The notes under the pieces: model-generated | The model's database searches: none | What the model was told of the DNA's origin: nothing | What the model saw: the letters and a program-made list of their open reading frames with translations, nothing else | Source of the DNA: Rhizophagus clarus | Taxonomy: Eukaryota > Glomeromycota > Glomeromycetes > Glomerales > Glomeraceae | Direction of reading: 5' to 3' | DNA: 64,000 nucleotides | NCBI GenBank assembly: GCA_015698045.1 | Contig: BLAL01000239.1 | Span: forward strand, 1,860,001 to 1,924,000 | Position numbers and translations under genes: made by a program | Shown here: piece after piece, positions 23,193-35,100 of the stretch | Position numbering within the stretch: position 1 is the stretch's first letter | How the letters are laid out: each line of letters begins with the position of its first letter

Positions 23193-25399
23193 TAGGGATG
23201 GTTAGGTCAGTCCTGATCTGATCTTGGTCCTGGAATCTAAAAGTTCTATTGAACGGACCTGTAGACCAGGTCCTAAGAGAGTAAGTCCTAGGACTTAGGT
23301 CTTATTAAGTCCAGTCCTGAACCTAATCCTAGGACCTAGTTCTGGATTAAATTATTTATAAATTTTGTTGTATAAAACTGAAGTTTATAGCTTAATAATA
23401 ACAAGGACATGTTTCTTTAAAAGAATTTAAAGCTTTTTTCATATTGTTAAGCAATTTAAGGGAATAAAATATATAAATTTTTACATAACGAAGATTGATA
23501 ACGTTTATTATTTATTATACCTTAATTAGTTAAAACTGTTGATCGGTAAACTAAATTCTAATTAAAAGGCTAAGCCACATTTTTTTCTCTAACGTTATTA
23601 TCTATCCAACTTTTAGCACATAATGATGCCCTTGCAGTTTCTGGTTGCAGTTGATTTCAAGTTTTTGTAATTGTGTTTCCAGCAACAGAGAATGCTAATT
23701 TTGAAATAATAAATACAAAAATTAAATCAAACCAATAAATTATTTGGATTATTTCAAACGAATTGATATTAAAGATGTTAAGTTAATTGTTTGCCAATTA
23801 CTATATAATAAACTTACCCTGTTCGCATGCAACGCTTGTGGATTATATCACTAAATAATCTCTTGCCATTAATGAAAGTACTGAAAATTTGGCGGAGTGA
23901 GCTTGTCACCAGAGTAGTACTTCTACATTCTCATCACAGGGCAATGCCAAGTATCGTTCTATTTCCACGAAATTAGGATTATTTGAAGGTAAGATTTTAG
24001 CTCGTGCTGCTTCAGTAGCTTTTTCTAAATGCCGTTTCTTTAGTTGATAGAAATATTCTCTTCCTAATGTATTATTATTTTCATTAGGAATGAAAGTTCG
24101 TAGTTGTGGAACTTTGCTATAATAAAGTGAATATTTTTCTTTTAAGGTATTAATCACTTTTGTTGTTGGTTCACCTAATTCAAAGAGGGTAATTTTATTC
24201 TGCAGATCTAATATTGTAGCAATCGTAGTTGCACTATCAAGAATCATCCAGTATTCCTCGATCTTTTGATTTATTGAATCAGCTAACATATATTAATCAC
24301 TTTTCATACAGTATTTTAGATGATCCTGAATTTCATTAAAATAGAATCGTATGTTAGCAATGGTTGGATATTTAGAACTTGAAAGATTTTTGGTAGTTCT
24401 TTCAAGTGGTTCTAAAACAATTATCATTTCCTGCAATTAAATTTATTAAAAATAATAATGGAAATAAGTGATTAATTATTATATTGATTAAATTTTATTG
24501 ATTTTTAAAATATAAATTTATTAATTTACATTAAATAAAATTCAGGCACTTCTATCCCTATTCCCTACTACCATTATCCTGCATTTTTACGCCTCTGTTA
24601 TTTTATTTACCTTAATCTTTGTCCATGCTATAGAGGATGGCATTAATTCTCGTATGTTTTCATGTTTAATTGCAAGCATCCTTAATGCTGTCTCCATTCA
24701 TTGAAATTTATAAAGTATATAATAGGTGGAGTTCCACCTTGTTTCTACATCAACTTCAGGCTGGAGATATTTGATTTTTTTCATAGAACATAAATCGCGT
24801 AAATCATCACATAATAAAACTGAATTTTTGATCTTCAATATCAACTTATACATGTTAAGAATTTCTTCGTCAATTATCTCCATCCCTTGTTTAGCTGCAA
24901 GGTTAAGAATATGTGCTGAGCAGCGGTAATGACTAAAAGAAAAACTATCATTTAAAGCCCTCTCAAATTCTTCTGATAACTTTCAACCGCATACTAGCAT
25001 CGCAGATTCATTATCGGTGGTAAGTGCTAGAGCTTTACTCACTAAATTGAATTCACAAAGAACATTATTAATCACAGTTGCCATATTAATTCCTGTGTGG
25101 CGAGTTTTAAATGGAATAATGTTAAGTAAAAAACGCTGAAGTGTCCAATTTTCGTCAACATAATGAATAGTTAAACCAAGATACGCTTCACTGCTTAATG
25201 TTGATGCCCACATATCTGCAGTAAAGGAGACTTTTCCAGGTATTTTTAATATATCATAACAAATATTTAGACGTCATTTGTTGAATTCTTGGATTACCTT
25301 CTCTTTAATTTGGTGACAATCAGGAACTTTATAGCGAGGATCGAAAATATTTATCATTTTGATAAAATTTTCATTCTCTACAACACTAAAAGGCTGTTG

Positions 25400-25407
25400 G
25401 TCACCAA
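25400..25407 (+). repeat. Target site duplication of hAT copy 2 (GTCACCAA)
   Basis: GTCACCAA is repeated at 30165-30172 on the other side of the element. Confidence 0.95.
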
Positions 25408-25934
25408 TAAGGTTGCTTGCCGAAACTAGTGAGTTTCAGCATGCCGAAACTGGCGAAACTGGCGAAACTAGGTTTCGGCAAGTAGCCAAAAATGCCGAAA
25501 TGCCAAAACTGCCAAAACTGCCGAAATGCCGAAACAGTTTCGGCATTTTGGCATAGTTTCGGCATAATATATATTAATACTTTAATATAGTTTCGGCATA
25601 GTTTCATTTTTCTAATAATGTAATTAGTGTAACAAAATAAAATTCAGCCACCACATGACACACAACCAATCATATCTGACGGTCATTCAGGAAATGATCT
25701 GACATCATTAATATCAAAGATAATCAGTTACTTTTCGTCCTTTAACTCCTTTAACTCCTTTTTTTATTTATCATTTTACTGTTATAATTCCCAACTGTTA
25801 CGGCTATACCTTGAAATTTGAACCAAATCATATGATTATCTGTTATGGATTTTTTAAATTACTTCGTGTTTACCTTGCATTACTTTTTTTACTTAAACAC
25901 GTACAAAATAAAAAAACTTTATACACATTTCAAT

Positions 25935-28226
25935 ATGACCAGCACTTTAGACTTAGAAAAAAATAAAAATAAAGGTGGTAGGCCTCCCAGCTCTACCTGG
26001 GAGGATGCTATTAGAGGAAATCCCGTTGGTTCAGGAAAATATCATGCCACTTGTAAATATTGTAATTTTTCATGGTCACGAGGTGATATATCAAAACTTG
26101 AAGAGCACTTTGCGAACCACTGCTCGGAAGCTCCAGGACCCATTGTTAGAAAATATTTGAATAAAATATTAGAGCGTGAAGATAAAGTTAATAAAAAAAG
26201 AAAAATTGTTGGGAGTAATCAGTTAAATATTACAGACTACCATAATTCCACAAAAATTCCTGATGGTAGAGTAACTAGGATTAATCGTGCCTTGGCTAAA
26301 TTTTTCGTTGCATGTGGTATTTCATTCCGGATAGTCGAGCACCCTTTTTTTATTAACTTTGTAAAGGAGCTTAATTCTTCGTATGAGCTGCCAACCAGAG
26401 AATTTTTGTCAGATCAGTTACTTGAGCGGGAATTATCAATGGTGAACTCAACTGTCACATCCGTCATTGAAAATGGAGCTAATTTGACTTTAGGTTTTTA
26501 ATACTTTTTTTATACTTTTTTAAAACAATATTCTTAATGTGTTTTTAAGTAATAATATTAATATTAATATAATTTAGCGTTCGATGGTTGAACGTCCCCC
26601 ACTCATCGTTCTATATGGAATTTTGTTATTATGACTCCGTCGAGAGAAGAGTATTTGTATAAACTTCAAGATTTGTCAGAACATTCGCATACAGGTAATT
26701 ATGTAGCCGAAGTGATTGGAGAAATAATTGAAAGGATCGGCCCAAATAAAATATCGGCTATTGTGTCCGATAATGCCTCAAACGTTCAGAATGCACGCAA
26801 AATTATTGAAGAGAAATACCCTAACATCGAAAACGTACGATGTATAGCACATGCGGTCAATCTTATCGCGTGTGATATACTTAAAGAAAGTTTTGGAGAT
26901 CGTTTATTACGAAAAGTTAATACATTAGCTTCATTTTTTAAAAATTCCCATCAAGCTGGAGCCAAACTCACACAACTCATCAAAGAGAATAGTATTCATG
27001 GAGAAGGCATTAAGTTATATTGTAAGACGCGATGGACAATGGCTAGCGAATCAGTAGATTCGGTAATTAGGTTGGAACCAGTACTAGAACAAATTATTAC
27101 TAATGAAAGTAATTTGTTGAACGATAAGGTCAAACGTGTTATCCAAACACGGAATTTTTTTTCCGATTTACGAATTCTTTCATTCGTTTTAAATCCATTG
27201 AGAAAAGCCGTCTTGGCTTTAGAATCAAGATCAGCGACGCTTGGAGATTGTTTTTTAAGTTTGATAAGACTATCAGCAGTTTTGAAACAATTACCCAAAT
27301 CATTTAATCAAAACTTCCGTAACCATTATTTCAACGTGATGAACGAAAGATTCAAAGAGTTCGATGATGACAAATATATAACCTGCTTTTTCCTAGATCC
27401 CCGATTTAGGAGTAAGCCTCTCACAGCCAAAGCTTATTCAAGGATCGTGAGGTGCGCTACTACAATTGGTAAAAGGTTAGGATTTAATCTTAAAGAATCC
27501 AGGGCTCTATGCGAGCAAATTAAGGACTACCGTGATAATAAACCACCCTTTGATCTTGATGAATCTTGTTCTCTAGATGATCCTCTAAATTGGTGGAATT
27601 TGATCGATACTGACCCTCGACCGAACAGCCTCCCAAGAGTCGCTCGCCATCTATTAGCGATTTGTCCAAATTTCGCAAGTTGCGAACAAGGATTCTCAAC
27701 ACTTGGCTGGCTATTTAATGATCGGCGTTTAAATTTGAATATAAGTCGACTAGAATCCATGGCTAAAATGATCATGCATTGGAAGTCCAATGCTAAGAAA
27801 GAGCTTGGTTTTTATGGTATAGAAAAAAATGATACTCGTATTAGTGAAACTGAAATGAACATTCGAATTGCAGAGGCTCTGGCAGAAACTAATGATGATG
27901 ATGATGAATGTGATGTTTTATCAAATGAAAGTTTACCTAATCAAATTACAGTTCCTTCAGATAATTGTGTTGTCCTAATAGAACATGTATGGATCGATAA
28001 ATTTGTTGATTTGTCACACAAATTAATAATTGAAGAAATTGGAGAAATCCCGGACGACATTTTAGATGAATCTGAAGAAGAATACGAAAAAATTAATACA
28101 GATGATGGCAATGATGATGAGCAAGAAAGCGAACAAGAAAGCGATGGGGGAGGAAATTTTGATTATAATGTAGAGGATTTATTGAATGAATTCATCGATG
28201 TAGATGATGTAGATGAAGAAGAATAA
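25935..28226 (+). pseudogene. hAT transposase, copy 2, one nonsense codon at the catalytic FDGW motif
   Basis: Exons 25935-26493 and 26578-28226 around an 84-bp intron (donor GTTTTT, unusual; acceptor TTTAG). The BED finger is intact here (C40, C43, Trp47, H58). The codon after FDG, at 26589-26591, is TGA where copy 1 has TGG, so the full-length protein is cut at residue 191; a Met at 26631 opens a 531-residue frame that lacks the finger and the first catalytic Asp. Compared with copy 1 it also has CEQGFSTLGWL in place of CERGFSTLGWL in the dimerisation region, again a G-to-A type change. Asp/Glu-rich tail as in copy 1. Confidence 0.9.
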
Positions 28227-28904
28227 TTTTTTCTTTATTTTTAGGAAATCATTATAACAATAATTCTTTTATTAATAAAGTAAATTTGTAAATAAGTTTA
28301 TAATTATATTGATTTATTTAAGAGTTTAAATTAAAAAATTTTTGTGTGACGAAATTTAAACAACACCGACGTGATGCAAACGAACTCTTTCGATCTTGTT
28401 CAATTTGTGTTCGATTTGTGTTCGATTTGTGCTGATAATTCTGGTAAAATTTCGCTCGTTTTAGCCAAATTTTGTTAAATTTGTGTTGATTCGTGTTCAA
28501 TGTGTGCTCTAAAGAAAGAGAAAGAAGTTAACAATTAAATTTTATCACACAGGGATGATGATTAGTAATTTTATATCGGTATTTGTTTAACGATGCAAGA
28601 TGACTTTTTTATACAAATCACATTGTATGTATTATGCACTGATTTTTTTATTTTTTTTTAAGGGATGTACAAAATATTCCAATTTTTTTTTAAAAAAAAT
28701 GATTTTTTTTTAAGAACAAAGAGAATAAACAAAGATTTATTATTTTAAGGATGATATTTAAATTTAATGATGCAAACTAATAAATCAGTATTTTGAAGAA
28801 AGGGAACAAAAAGGAATTGTCCAAATTTTATTTATAAAAGGATATTTTACGATTTACTCATCTCATTCTTTTTGCGTTTTTCCTCACATCTTAATTTTGT
28901 AAAT

Positions 28905-29606
28905 ATGCCCAATCGTCACTCTCATCGCCAGTCCCATCGTCACTCTCATCGCCAGCCCCATCGTCACTCTCATCGCCAGCCCCATCGCCAGCCTCGTCAC
29001 TACTCTCGTCCTATTCAATGGTTCGATGAATACACCGATTACTTGGTGGAAGAAAGAAGAAGAAGAAATGACGAATTTCATAATGAATACAGGAGAGATC
29101 GATCGAGATTCTGGAGGTCAATCGCAAGAAGGTTCATATGTATAATATTTAATATGTTAAAATATGTTAAAAATAGAATTATTATCTTTAATCCAACTAA
29201 TTCGTTCGTTTGAATCAGACTAAATCGTCATTTTAGAACTTCGAGGTTCACGGCACAACAATGCCACCAAAAATGGAGGAATCTTCTCAGGGAATACCAT
29301 GTATGAAAAATATAATGGCAAAAAAAAATATTTGCTTAAAATTGAAAATATTTAACTAAATATTATTTCGTTTTTTAATATTTAGAGTTTTTGCCTTTAT
29401 CGTAGCGGTGTCCCTGGAAGAAGATGGTCGCGTATCGGAGCAAGATATTATCGCACATTTAGATCGAGATTTTGGGAAAGACGAGGTAATTATAAAATTT
29501 CTATAATTAAAGTTTATTCACATCTTAAATTAACCAATTTATTTTAGATACGCGACACGATCGTAGAAGGGCAAGAAACCTACCTACGTATCGTCACCGA
29601 AGATAA
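28905..29606 (+). CDS. hAT second gene, copy 2: His/Arg-rich trihelix-like protein
   Basis: Exons 28905-29131, 29237-29300, 29386-29485 and 29548-29606; introns of 105, 85 and 62 bp; phases 2, 0 and 1 all match, giving 149 residues without a stop. Start at MPNRHSHRQSHRH. The donor of intron 1 is GTTCAT, rare, yet conserved in the other copy and in the diverged relative at 50.9 kb. Domain as in copy 1: WFDEYTDYLVEERRRRN, FWRSIARR, QQCHQKWRNLLREY, then GARYYRTFRSRFWERR, then an Arg-rich tail. Unlike the transposase, it is unbroken in both copies. Confidence 0.7.
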
Positions 29607-30717
29607 TTTATTAATTTTATTATATTATTTTATAGTGAGTAGCTAGGCCCAGTCCGTACCAAATATCGGCTGGAGACTCACATTTTTTTTGGGCTGTGAA
29701 TTGATACTGACGTCCACGTCGTACAGCCTGAGTACTATTTTTTAAAATAGTAGCGAACAAGTATCAATATTTTTTTTTTTATCAAAATTAAATAAAATAA
29801 AAATAAAATGGTGAACTTTTTTAACTGGGATTTTATTTCTTTAGTGATAAATTTGAATTTAATTGCTAGTTTTTATCATTGGATTATGTATAATAAATAC
29901 AATAAATAATTTAAATTTTAAAAAATAAATTTTTATCTGTCAGATACTATTAACATGACGAAAATATGCCGAAACTCTATTAAAATATTAGTATTACTTA
30001 TGCCGAAACTATGTCAAAATGCCGAAACTGCCGAAACTGCCGAAATGCCGAAATGCTGAAACAGTTTCGGCAGTTTCAGCAGTTTCGGCATTTCGGCATT
30101 TCGGCACTATGTATGAGTTTTGGCATTTCGCGTTAGGCCAGATGGGTTTCGGCAAGCAACCTTAGTCACCAATTATCCAAGTAACAACCACGTCATCCTG
30201 CTCTGATTTCTCTTTTTCAAGCCAAGGATCTTTACATTTAAATTTTAAAGTTGTTTGCTTTCAAACTTTTTTGATCACTATACAGTGTTTGCTTAAAAGA
30301 TGCCGTTCAATACTAGAGTTTCCTGACTTAATAGAAAACACGAAACCACATGTTTTACATACTGGTACTCCTGGATGAGAGGGATCTTTACAGTTTACAT
30401 ATTTCCATATTGAAGCAGTTTTACGTGAATTCTCAGGCTCGTCTATTTCATCATTTATGTCATTGATATTTGGAACAAACACGTCATCTGAACTGTTAAA
30501 AGAACTGCTCATTATTTATGTAGTACGTGTTAGAATTTTAGATATCGATTGGCAGGCATATCAGCATATTGCTTAAATTTTAATATTTCTGAAATTCTAT
30601 TGGATAGGACTTTTTAGGACCAGATTTTCATTGGTCTTAAATCCAGACTTAAAGATCTGCAAACCCAGTTCTAAGACCAAGTTTTTAGGTCCAAGACCTA
30701 GGACTTTACCATCCCTA

Positions 30718-30785
30718 TGTGTGGAAAATGAACCAGAAAGGAAGAGGGCCAGGATAGAGGGTTATTGATCAAAAAAATAAGGGAT
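30718..30785 (+). pseudogene. 3' end of the SAM-domain gene remnant
   Basis: Directly after the outer hAT the reading ..CVENEPERKRARIEGY continues the frame that stops at 23192 (..LLKDRACV), followed by TGA, SKK and TAA. The TGA is one C-to-T step from Arg. This locates the insertion inside the last coding part of the host gene. Confidence 0.7.
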
Positions 30786-31040
30786 TATAGTCTGTAGTCA
30801 ATAATTGTATATAGCAGCATAGATATCATGTATCATGGGCTAAGACTTAAACTTGTATTTATTTTTTCGTGTATTAATGGATTTGTGTTAAAGATGTTAG
30901 CCGTAATTGATTAGACAATGCCGTAATATTACAACATACGGCATTACAGTTATGACACTTTTCGTAATACTGCAATTAGGCCGTAATGCCATAATTGGGC
31001 CGTAATGTCGTAATTAGGCTGTAATGCCTTAATGCCGCCT

Positions 31041-31105
31041 AAGGTTGTTTGCCAAAAGTCATTTGGCCCAATGCCGAAAGTTAAAACTCCCTACATAGTG
31101 CCGCA
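31041..31105 (+). repeat. Remnant of the 4.75-kb hAT left end
   Basis: TAAGGTTGTTTGCCAAAAG, then TGGCCCAATGCCGAAA and CTACATAGTGCCG follow the order of the left end of the hAT at 15605 (TAAGGTTGCTTGCCGAAAC ... ACATAGTGCCG) with scattered changes. It suggests an older, decayed relative inserted in this element, or a shared origin. Confidence 0.6.
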
Positions 31106-31242
31106 GCATAGTTTTGGTATATGAAGTATTAATGTGATAACATTTTTTAATTCTTATTAATAAAAAAGAATGTTAATGTTTTTTTAATTCGTATTAGTAA
31201 TAATAAAATGGTTAACATTTTTTTAATGCAAATTAATAAAAA

Positions 31243-31890
31243 AAGCCGCGATTTATTAGATTTATTAATAAAAAAAAGCCGCGATTTTATTAATAAAAAA
31301 TAAGCCGCGATTTTATTAATAAAAAATAAGCCGCGATTTTATTAATAAAAAATAAGCCGCGATTTTATTAATAAAAAATAAGCCGCGATTTTATTAATAA
31401 AAAATAAGCCGCGATTTTATTAATAAAAAATAAGCCGCGATTTTATTAATAAAAAATAAGCCGCGATTTTATTAATAAAAAATAAGCCGCGATTTTATTA
31501 ATAAAAAATAAGCCGCGATTTTATTAATAAAAAATAAGCCGCGATTTTATTAATAAAAAATAAGCCGCGATTTTATTAATAAAAAATAAGCCGCGATTTT
31601 ATTAATAAAAAATAAGCCGCGATTTTATTAATAAAAAATAAGCCGCGATTTTATTAATAAAAAATAAGCCGCGATTTTATTAATAAAAAATAAGCCGCGA
31701 TTTTATTAATAAAAAAAAGCCGCAATTGTTGTTAATAAAAAAAAAAGCCGCAATTTTATTAATAAAAAAAAGCCGCGATTTTATTAATAAAAAAAAGCCG
31801 CGATTTTATTAATAAAAAAAAGCCGCGATTTTATTAATAAAATAATTTGCGATTTTGTTAAAAAAAAAATCCGCGATTTTATTAATGATC
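31243..31890. repeat. 26-bp satellite, about 25 units
   Basis: Unit AAGCCGCGATTTTATTAATA followed by AAAAAT. The central 15 or so units are exact and spaced 26 bp (31305, 31331, 31357 and on); edge units vary by 1-8 bp and point changes. TTTATTAATAAA inside the unit is a palindrome, and CCGCG gives an unusual regular G+C spike in A/T-rich DNA. Confidence 0.95.
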
Positions 31891-32048
31891 TCATTAAAAT
31901 AAGCCAATCATAATTACGGCATAATTACAACATTACAGCACAATTACGGCATTACAACTTTTGCGCTCTGAAGAAGCTAGGTTGCAACCTATTACTTACA
32001 ACACTGTGTCTTATAATTACAGTTACGGTTAACATCTTTAATTTGTGT

Positions 32049-33535
32049 CTCTAACTTTTGTAACTTGTAACAATAAAGTTTAACAATTTATCTTATTCAT
32101 TTATCCGCGTGGGGCAGGAGGGTTAAACTAATCATAAGGGAGATTAGCGATGACAAAATGCTGTGCGTCATTAGTTTGTTTCTGAGGTATTTAAGTGTTA
32201 AAATATGAGAGAATAAGAGAAGATATAAAAATTTTTATGTAAAGGAGTTAAAATTCTAATTTGAAAGTAGGAAGTAGGAACATCCTTTCGCAATAATTAA
32301 ATACTATAAATTTTTAAAATAATTTTTATAAATAACATACCGTATTTGAAATAAAAAATTAATTACGTGACAACAATACGAGTTAATTTCAGCTGAAATT
32401 AAATTATGCTAAATTGAAATTTTTTTTTAATCATATGCATATCATACCAAACATTATCACCATTTTCAAAATGATGTAAAAAGAAAACTGAAAACTGGAT
32501 GAAAACTGGATGAAAACCAAACAAAAAATGAATGAAAATCAGACGAATATTGGTATTCGAATATTCAATCATGAATAAATAGCGTACACCATTTTGAAAA
32601 TGGCGATAACTATTTTTTATTTTGTGTAACTAATTTAATAATTATTGGCAATGAAACAAATCTGCTGATATGATCAAATAGTACGATTATCATTTATGAT
32701 AGTCTTAATTTATGAGTTAACGTAAAAAAAGGAAGGAATGTGTTATTTTTAGATTAATATAAAACATATTTTATTTATTTATTTTATTAATGACCCAAAT
32801 ATTCAAATCAGTTTGGTATCAGATATCGATCATTTGATAGTTTTGGCTCATCGATAATCTTTTTTATTTGAAAAAGAAAAAAAAAATTTTTTATTTTGGA
32901 TCTGACAGTAGTGTAGTTACCTATCAACAAAATTAAGACAGCACTATAATTGAATCTTAAATTAGTTATTATAGAGAATACCATCATCATGGGAATGGAA
33001 GTGATAAAAATAATAAGGTACATTACATATTCATATTCAATTTTTAAAAATTATTATTAAAAAATTTTTTTTTTTCTTATTATTGTAGGGTACCATATAT
33101 ACTGTACATACAAAGTTGTAGTTACGGTATGATCAGTAAAAATTATACCTGCATAAATTTGAACGTACCGATGAATTCGTACCATAGCCATTTAGGTAAT
33201 AACTCTAAAAACAATAGATACTGGAAATTATATGCCATTTTGGATGTAAGCACACAACTATAACTAATAATGTAAGATTTCAAGACAGATATATACTAAA
33301 ATTGTACAATTTTAAAATTGTTTTTATAGTTGATAAATAAATAGGATTTTATTCATAAAAAAAATTTATTTTCAAGTTAATCAGAACAAAAAATTATATT
33401 ATTTATATATAATACTAACTGATAGTGTCAAAAGCTATTAGTTAAATTCAGTTTGTGTTACATTGCAAATCTTCATTATGTTAACGAATGCTAAACCAAT
33501 TCAAAATTCTGCGATAATGGTTTATACTAATTATT
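32049..33535. other. Spacer without a supported gene
   Basis: A hydrophobic 71-codon minus-strand frame (32808-33023) and nearby fragments could be a decayed membrane protein, but I cannot join exons. The motif GAAACAAATCTGCTGATATG near 32651 recurs near 48822. Confidence 0.4.
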
Positions 33536-34733
33536 TTAAGCTAATTCGGCAAATCCAACTTGACGATTGCCTTGATCAAAAATGGTGTATACGTTCTTTA
33601 AGAATGCACTGCCAATATGCCATTCTGTGTCCGATCCTGAAGGATTTTGAAAAAAGAATACCTTTTAAACATTTTGATTAAAAATACATTAAACAAATAG
33701 TATAATTACCAGTGTCGGCGTAAACAACAGATCCAATGCAATCATCTTCATCTATTTCAACCGTAAAATCTCTAGGATCTATATTCCAAGTCTTACCGCT
33801 AAATACCAGACTAATTTCATGTTCTTCATCACAAGGTAGTGCGTAGGACCCATCACCATTGTCTATAGCACTGGGAATGTTACTATAAAATACATCAGCA
33901 TCATCAGGTGGCAAAATTATTCGTGTGGACCCAGTATCAATAATTCCAGTACGACCTTCGGGATCTAATTCTTCGCCATCGACAACGCAGTTATCAATAG
34001 GGATCTCCCATAAACCGCCATTATTATCTACTAGATGCGTAAAGGTAAGTGTATCAGCATGGTATCTATCTGGATTACTTCCACCGATTGTTAATTCACT
34101 TGGTGAATGATCTGCATCTCTCCCAAGCATAAAAGAGAATTGTGGATTATCGAGCTGATTATTATTTATAAGATTCGTGATTGGTGTGGTTTGTTCGTTT
34201 TCACTTGTTTCGCTAAATGCCATCCCCATTATACCCACATATGGGTGTTCAAAATTATCAGAAATTTCATCAACCATTCCGAACTCTTGTGCTTCTACCG
34301 AAATACCCGCTATTACAATCGTGGTCTTGGCTGAATCCCCGTTTGCTTCTATGCCATCAGCGTATTCGACTGAAAAATCTTTTCCATCGATTGGACTGAA
34401 AGATGTATCAAGATCTGAATCATATTTAGGTTTATCATCGCATGCAGGTGAATCACAATTTTTATCAAAAACAAATAAATCGCCTGATCCTGTATCAAAT
34501 TGTATATCAAAATTTTGTGGGGTGCCCGTGCCAAAGGTAATTTGTCCAAAATAAGCAACATCTGGTTGTTCTTCTTCTACTGGCATGGATCCAATTGCTC
34601 GTCTGGAAAGCCTGCGACGAGTGATTGATTTCGACTTTAGCGGAATTGTAACCACATTAGGTTTGTCATAGGGTAATGCATCAACAGATAGAAAAATTGC
34701 TATCGCGACTGTAAATATATGCAAAGCGCGCAT
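33536..34733 (-). CDS. Secreted pepsin-like aspartic protease (family A1), intact
   Basis: Exon 1 is 34733-33710, exon 2 33636-33536, with a 73-bp intron (donor GTAATT; the acceptor CTTCAG at 33637 keeps the frame while the nearer AAAAG does not). The product is 374 residues, a usual length. Signal peptide 1-19 (MRALHIFTVAIAIFLSVDA), a propeptide with a basic RRRLSRR stretch near 39-45 that a kexin-like enzyme could cut, first catalytic motif FDTGSGDLF (D80), flap tyrosine Y124 in VEYADG, second motif IIDTGSTRI (D266), and the C-terminal FLKNVYTIFDQGNRQVGFAE that closes A1 proteases. It should hydrolyse peptide bonds outside the cell or in the vacuole. No damage is seen; the nearest genes are unrelated. 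Confidence 0.95.
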
Positions 34734-34984
34734 GATGAATTAAGAGTAGTATTGAGAAAGATATCTTATGTGAGTGATTTTATTCACAAAGAAATTGCAT
34801 TCTAGCTTCATTTTATATATTTTGAGAATGCTGATCGAATAAGGTTTCTCGAAGTTAAAGAAATTTAATTACGGCTAAAGAATATGATCATCAAATCCGA
34901 TATTAATTTTACTCAAATAAGGGATGATCTTAAAAGAATTTCATGCCTTATTATATGAAAATTTTTGTCGATCTGAAATAATGG

Positions 34985-35100
34985 ATCGGCGGATTTGTGT
35001 AATATAAATTTATTATAGAATCAAGTTCTTACTGATATTATGCGTCCGTCAGTCACGGCGAGTTCAGCTAACAACGCATGCGATACACAAATCCGCCGAT
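34985..35100. mobile_element. 116-bp inverted-repeat element
   Basis: ATCGGCGGATTTGTGT (34985-35000) and its exact inverse (35085-35100) enclose 84 bp. It lies about 250 bp upstream of the protease start. The end motif resembles CAAATCTGCCGATATG at 48.83 kb. No target duplication is evident. Confidence 0.55.

Larger units (their letters stand above)
25408..30164 (+). mobile_element. Complete hAT transposon, copy 2 (4757 bp), nested in another hAT
   Basis: Same ends (TAAGGTTGCTTGCCGAAAC and inverse), same two genes and same subterminal GTTTCGGCA clusters as the copy at 15605-20358, but in the opposite direction. The 8-bp duplications GTCACCAA lie inside the coding sequence of the outer transposase, at the codons for IGDQ. 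The two copies form a 4.75-kb inverted repeat about 5 kb apart. Confidence 0.95.
23570..30512 (-). pseudogene. BED-finger hAT transposase with eight nonsense codons and an insertion
   Basis: Coding blocks are 30512-30165 plus 25399-24611 (one exon before insertion), 24430-23818 and 23694-23570; introns of 180 and 123 bp. Total 624 codons. BED finger: W36, C52, C55, H71, H76. Then WIIGDQQPFSVVENENFIKM, FTADMWAS, ALTTDNESAM (catalytic Asp region), RCSAHILNLAA, VETRWNSTYYIL, and the C-terminal dimerisation part STSVACEQ|AFSVAGNTITKT to KSWIDNNVREKNVA. Stops lie at 30261-30263, 25274-25276, 24983-24985, 24698-24700, 24293-24295, 23906-23908, 23843-23845 and 23657-23659: six TGA and two TAA, all explicable as single transitions from Arg, Gln or Trp codons. 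There is no frameshift in any block. Confidence 0.92.
23193..30717 (-). mobile_element. Outer hAT transposon, itself interrupted (2760 bp without insert)
   Basis: Ends TAGGGATGGT and ACCATCCCTA form short inverted repeats, with 8-bp duplications TGTGTGGA outside. Subterminal regions are full of GGTCCTAGGACTTAGGTC-like short repeats in both orientations. It carries one minus-strand transposase gene, split by the second copy of the 4.76-kb hAT at 25408-30164. Removing the inner element plus one duplication restores a single continuous frame at the junction, which proves the nesting order. Confidence 0.95.
30889..32040. mobile_element. Non-autonomous hAT-type element (1152 bp) with internal satellite
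   Basis: The ends TAAAGATGTTAGCCGTAA and TTACGGTTAACATCTTTA are inverted (one mismatch in 18), flanked by the 8-bp direct repeat ATTTGTGT (30881-30888 and 32041-32048). Subterminal GCCGTAAT / ATTACGGC repeats lie on both sides. No frame. Most of the interior is a 26-bp tandem array. Confidence 0.9.

Noticed and set aside
31243..31890. Regular 26-bp repeats as a CRISPR array
   Set aside because: There are no unique spacers between repeats, the context is eukaryotic (introns, hAT elements), and no cas-like gene exists.
32808..33260. Hydrophobic minus-strand membrane gene
   Set aside because: Possible exons could not be joined with valid splice sites and phases.
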